The notes under the pieces: model-generated
What the model was told of the DNA's origin: nothing
Seen by the model: only the letters and a program-made list of their open reading frames with translations
The model's database searches: none
Translations under genes and position numbers: made by a program
Part shown: in pieces, positions 4,401 to 5,340 of the stretch
How positions within the stretch are numbered: the stretch's first letter is position 1
How the letters are laid out: every line of letters starts with the position of its first letter
Origin: Propionibacteriaceae bacterium
GTDB taxonomy: Bacteria; Actinomycetota; Actinomycetes; Propionibacteriales; Propionibacteriaceae
Assembly (NCBI GenBank): GCA_031254155.1
Contig: JAIRVA010000197.1
Coordinates: forward strand, 1-5,340
Reading direction: 5' to 3'
Length of the DNA stretch: 5,340 nucleotides

Positions 4401-5309
4401 TCAGGGCGTGAGGATCGACCTCAGCCAGGCGTCGGAGGCCGTGAAATCCGCGTCGGTCGTACCGTCACCCGGCTCCGATTGGACCGCGTCCGCCCGTGGG
4501 TAGGACCCGAGGAAGGTCACCTCGCGGGTCGTCCGGTGCAACCCGGCCAACGCCTCCTGGAGACGGCGCTCGTGGACGTGTCCCACCACGTCGATGGAGA
4601 AATAGTAGTTGCCCATCTTGTCCTTCTCGGGCCGCGACTCGATCCGGCACAGGTTAACCCCGCGCAGCGCGAACTGCTGCAGCATCGCCATCAGCCCGCC
4701 GGGATGGTCGGACGGCAGGTGGACCATGACCGAGGTCTTGTCCGACCCACTGGGCGGCGCCGGCGGGAACGGCCGCGACACCAGGATGAACCGGGTCACG
4801 GCGTCGGCGTTGTCGGCGATGTCGCTGGCCACGGCGTCGAGCCCGTAGAGTTCCCCGGCCACCGCCGCACAGACCGCGGCGTCGTAGGGCGAGTCGGGCT
4901 TCGCCACCTCGGCCGCCGCCCCGGCGGTCGAGCCCCGTTCGGTCACCTGGGCCGTCGGCAGATGTTCCGCCAGCCAGCCCCGGACCTGCGCCGCCGCGTG
5001 CGGATGGGTGATGACGCGGCGGACATCCCCCAGGGCGGTGTGGGGGCGGACGAACAACCCGAACGTGACCGGCAGCAACACCTCCGCCATGATCTGCAGC
5101 CGCTCGCCCTGGGCGAGGTTGTCGATCGTCGCCGACACCCCGCCCTCGACGGAGTTCTCAATCGGCACCACCCCGGCCCGGACCTCCCCCGCCCGGACGG
5201 CGTCCAGGGTCGCCCCGACGGAGGCGTACGCCCGGGTGTCCTCGTCGAGGTGCAGGTTGAGCAGAGCCTGGTGGGTGAAAGTACCGGGCGGGCCGAAGTA
5301 TCCGAGCAT
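4401..5309 (-). CDS. pheA: Prephenate dehydratase with ACT regulatory domain
   Basis: Converts prephenate to phenylpyruvate with loss of water and CO2, the committed step to phenylalanine. Residues 1-180 form the catalytic domain: GYFGPPGTFT at 3-12, VPIENSVEGG at 48-57, and the catalytic TRF motif at 172-174 (NADAVTRFILVSRP). An ACT domain follows at about 190-270, with PGGLMAMLQQFALRGVNL and the ESRP motif at 224-227, which binds phenylalanine for feedback control; the usual GAL sequence is GGL here. A tail of about 30 residues after 270 is not conserved in the family. There is no chorismate mutase domain, so this is the monofunctional actinobacterial type. The start is chosen because MLGYFGPPGTFT matches the family N-terminus. 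The glycosylase gene follows after 1 bp in the same operon. Confidence 0.97.
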   Translation of the reverse strand: MLGYFGPPGTFTHQALLNLHLDEDTRAYASVGATLDAVRAGEVRAGVVPIENSVEGGVSATIDNLAQGERLQIMAEVLLPVTFGLFVRPHTALGDVRRVITHPHAAAQVRGWLAEHLPTAQVTERGSTAGAAAEVAKPDSPYDAAVCAAVAGELYGLDAVASDIADNADAVTRFILVSRPFPPAPPSGSDKTSVMVHLPSDHPGGLMAMLQQFALRGVNLCRIESRPEKDKMGNYYFSIDVVGHVHERRLQEALAGLHRTTREVTFLGSYPRADAVQSEPGDGTTDADFTASDAWLRSILTP

Positions 5310-5340
5310 ATCCCCAACGTTAGTGGGAATGTACGGTGGT
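5310..5340 (-). promoter_or_regulatory. Possible pheA leader and -10
   Basis: On the minus strand TACATT (5328-5333) could be a -10, followed by a short leader with GGGG 3 nt before the ATG, close for a Shine-Dalgarno. The -35 would lie beyond the window edge. Tentative. Confidence 0.2.

Noticed and set aside
3587..4411. 274-codon plus-strand frame opposite the glycosylase gene
   Set aside because: Antisense shadow in GC-rich DNA with no recognisable domain; the minus-strand frame is a clear Fpg/Nei enzyme.

Overview
The window looks like chromosomal DNA from a high-GC Gram-positive bacterium (Actinomycetota). The housekeeping genes are strongly GC-rich. Adenylate kinase is the short, zinc-free LID form and is followed by what reads as the start of map. 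A pheA gene is tightly coupled to an actinobacterial-type Fpg/Nei glycosylase. Genus cannot be fixed from the sequence alone.

Layout. Both edges carry core genes on the minus strand: adk (57-620) running into a partial map (1-60) on the left, and pheA (4401-5309) followed after 1 bp by an Fpg/Nei-family glycosylase (3536-4399) on the right. Between them, about 723-3535, lies an accessory block of visibly lower GC. Its genes all point the other way (plus strand): a Fic-family AMP-transferase (824-2002), then a two-gene toxin-antitoxin-like pair made of an excisionase/MerR-type HTH protein (2448-2798) and a PIN-domain protein with a C-terminal Cys motif (2782-3543).

The most notable structure is non-coding. 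A 93-bp array (723-815 and 2267-2359) contains an 8-bp motif, TTCCAAGT, and its reverse complement, ACTTGGAA, alternating in orientation at exactly 21-bp steps. One array precedes each toxin module. The last 245 bp of the glycosylase gene are also present twice (2023-2267 as an orphan fragment, 3536-3780 in the intact gene; I count 10 differences), once behind each toxin module. The block therefore reads as two cassettes with the same grammar: [array - toxin module - glycosylase 3' end] followed by [array - toxin module - glycosylase 3' end, fused to the intact gene]. The orphan fragment stops exactly where the second array begins. This suggests stepwise gain of toxin cassettes at the 3' end of the glycosylase gene, with the array as a recombination or binding site. 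No recombinase or transposase gene is present, so the mechanism is inference.

The core genes serve nucleotide balance (Adk), N-terminal Met removal (Map), phenylalanine synthesis (PheA) and base-excision repair (Fpg/Nei). The inserted genes are toxin or defence type and appear to be transcribed from their own, probably leaderless, promoters.
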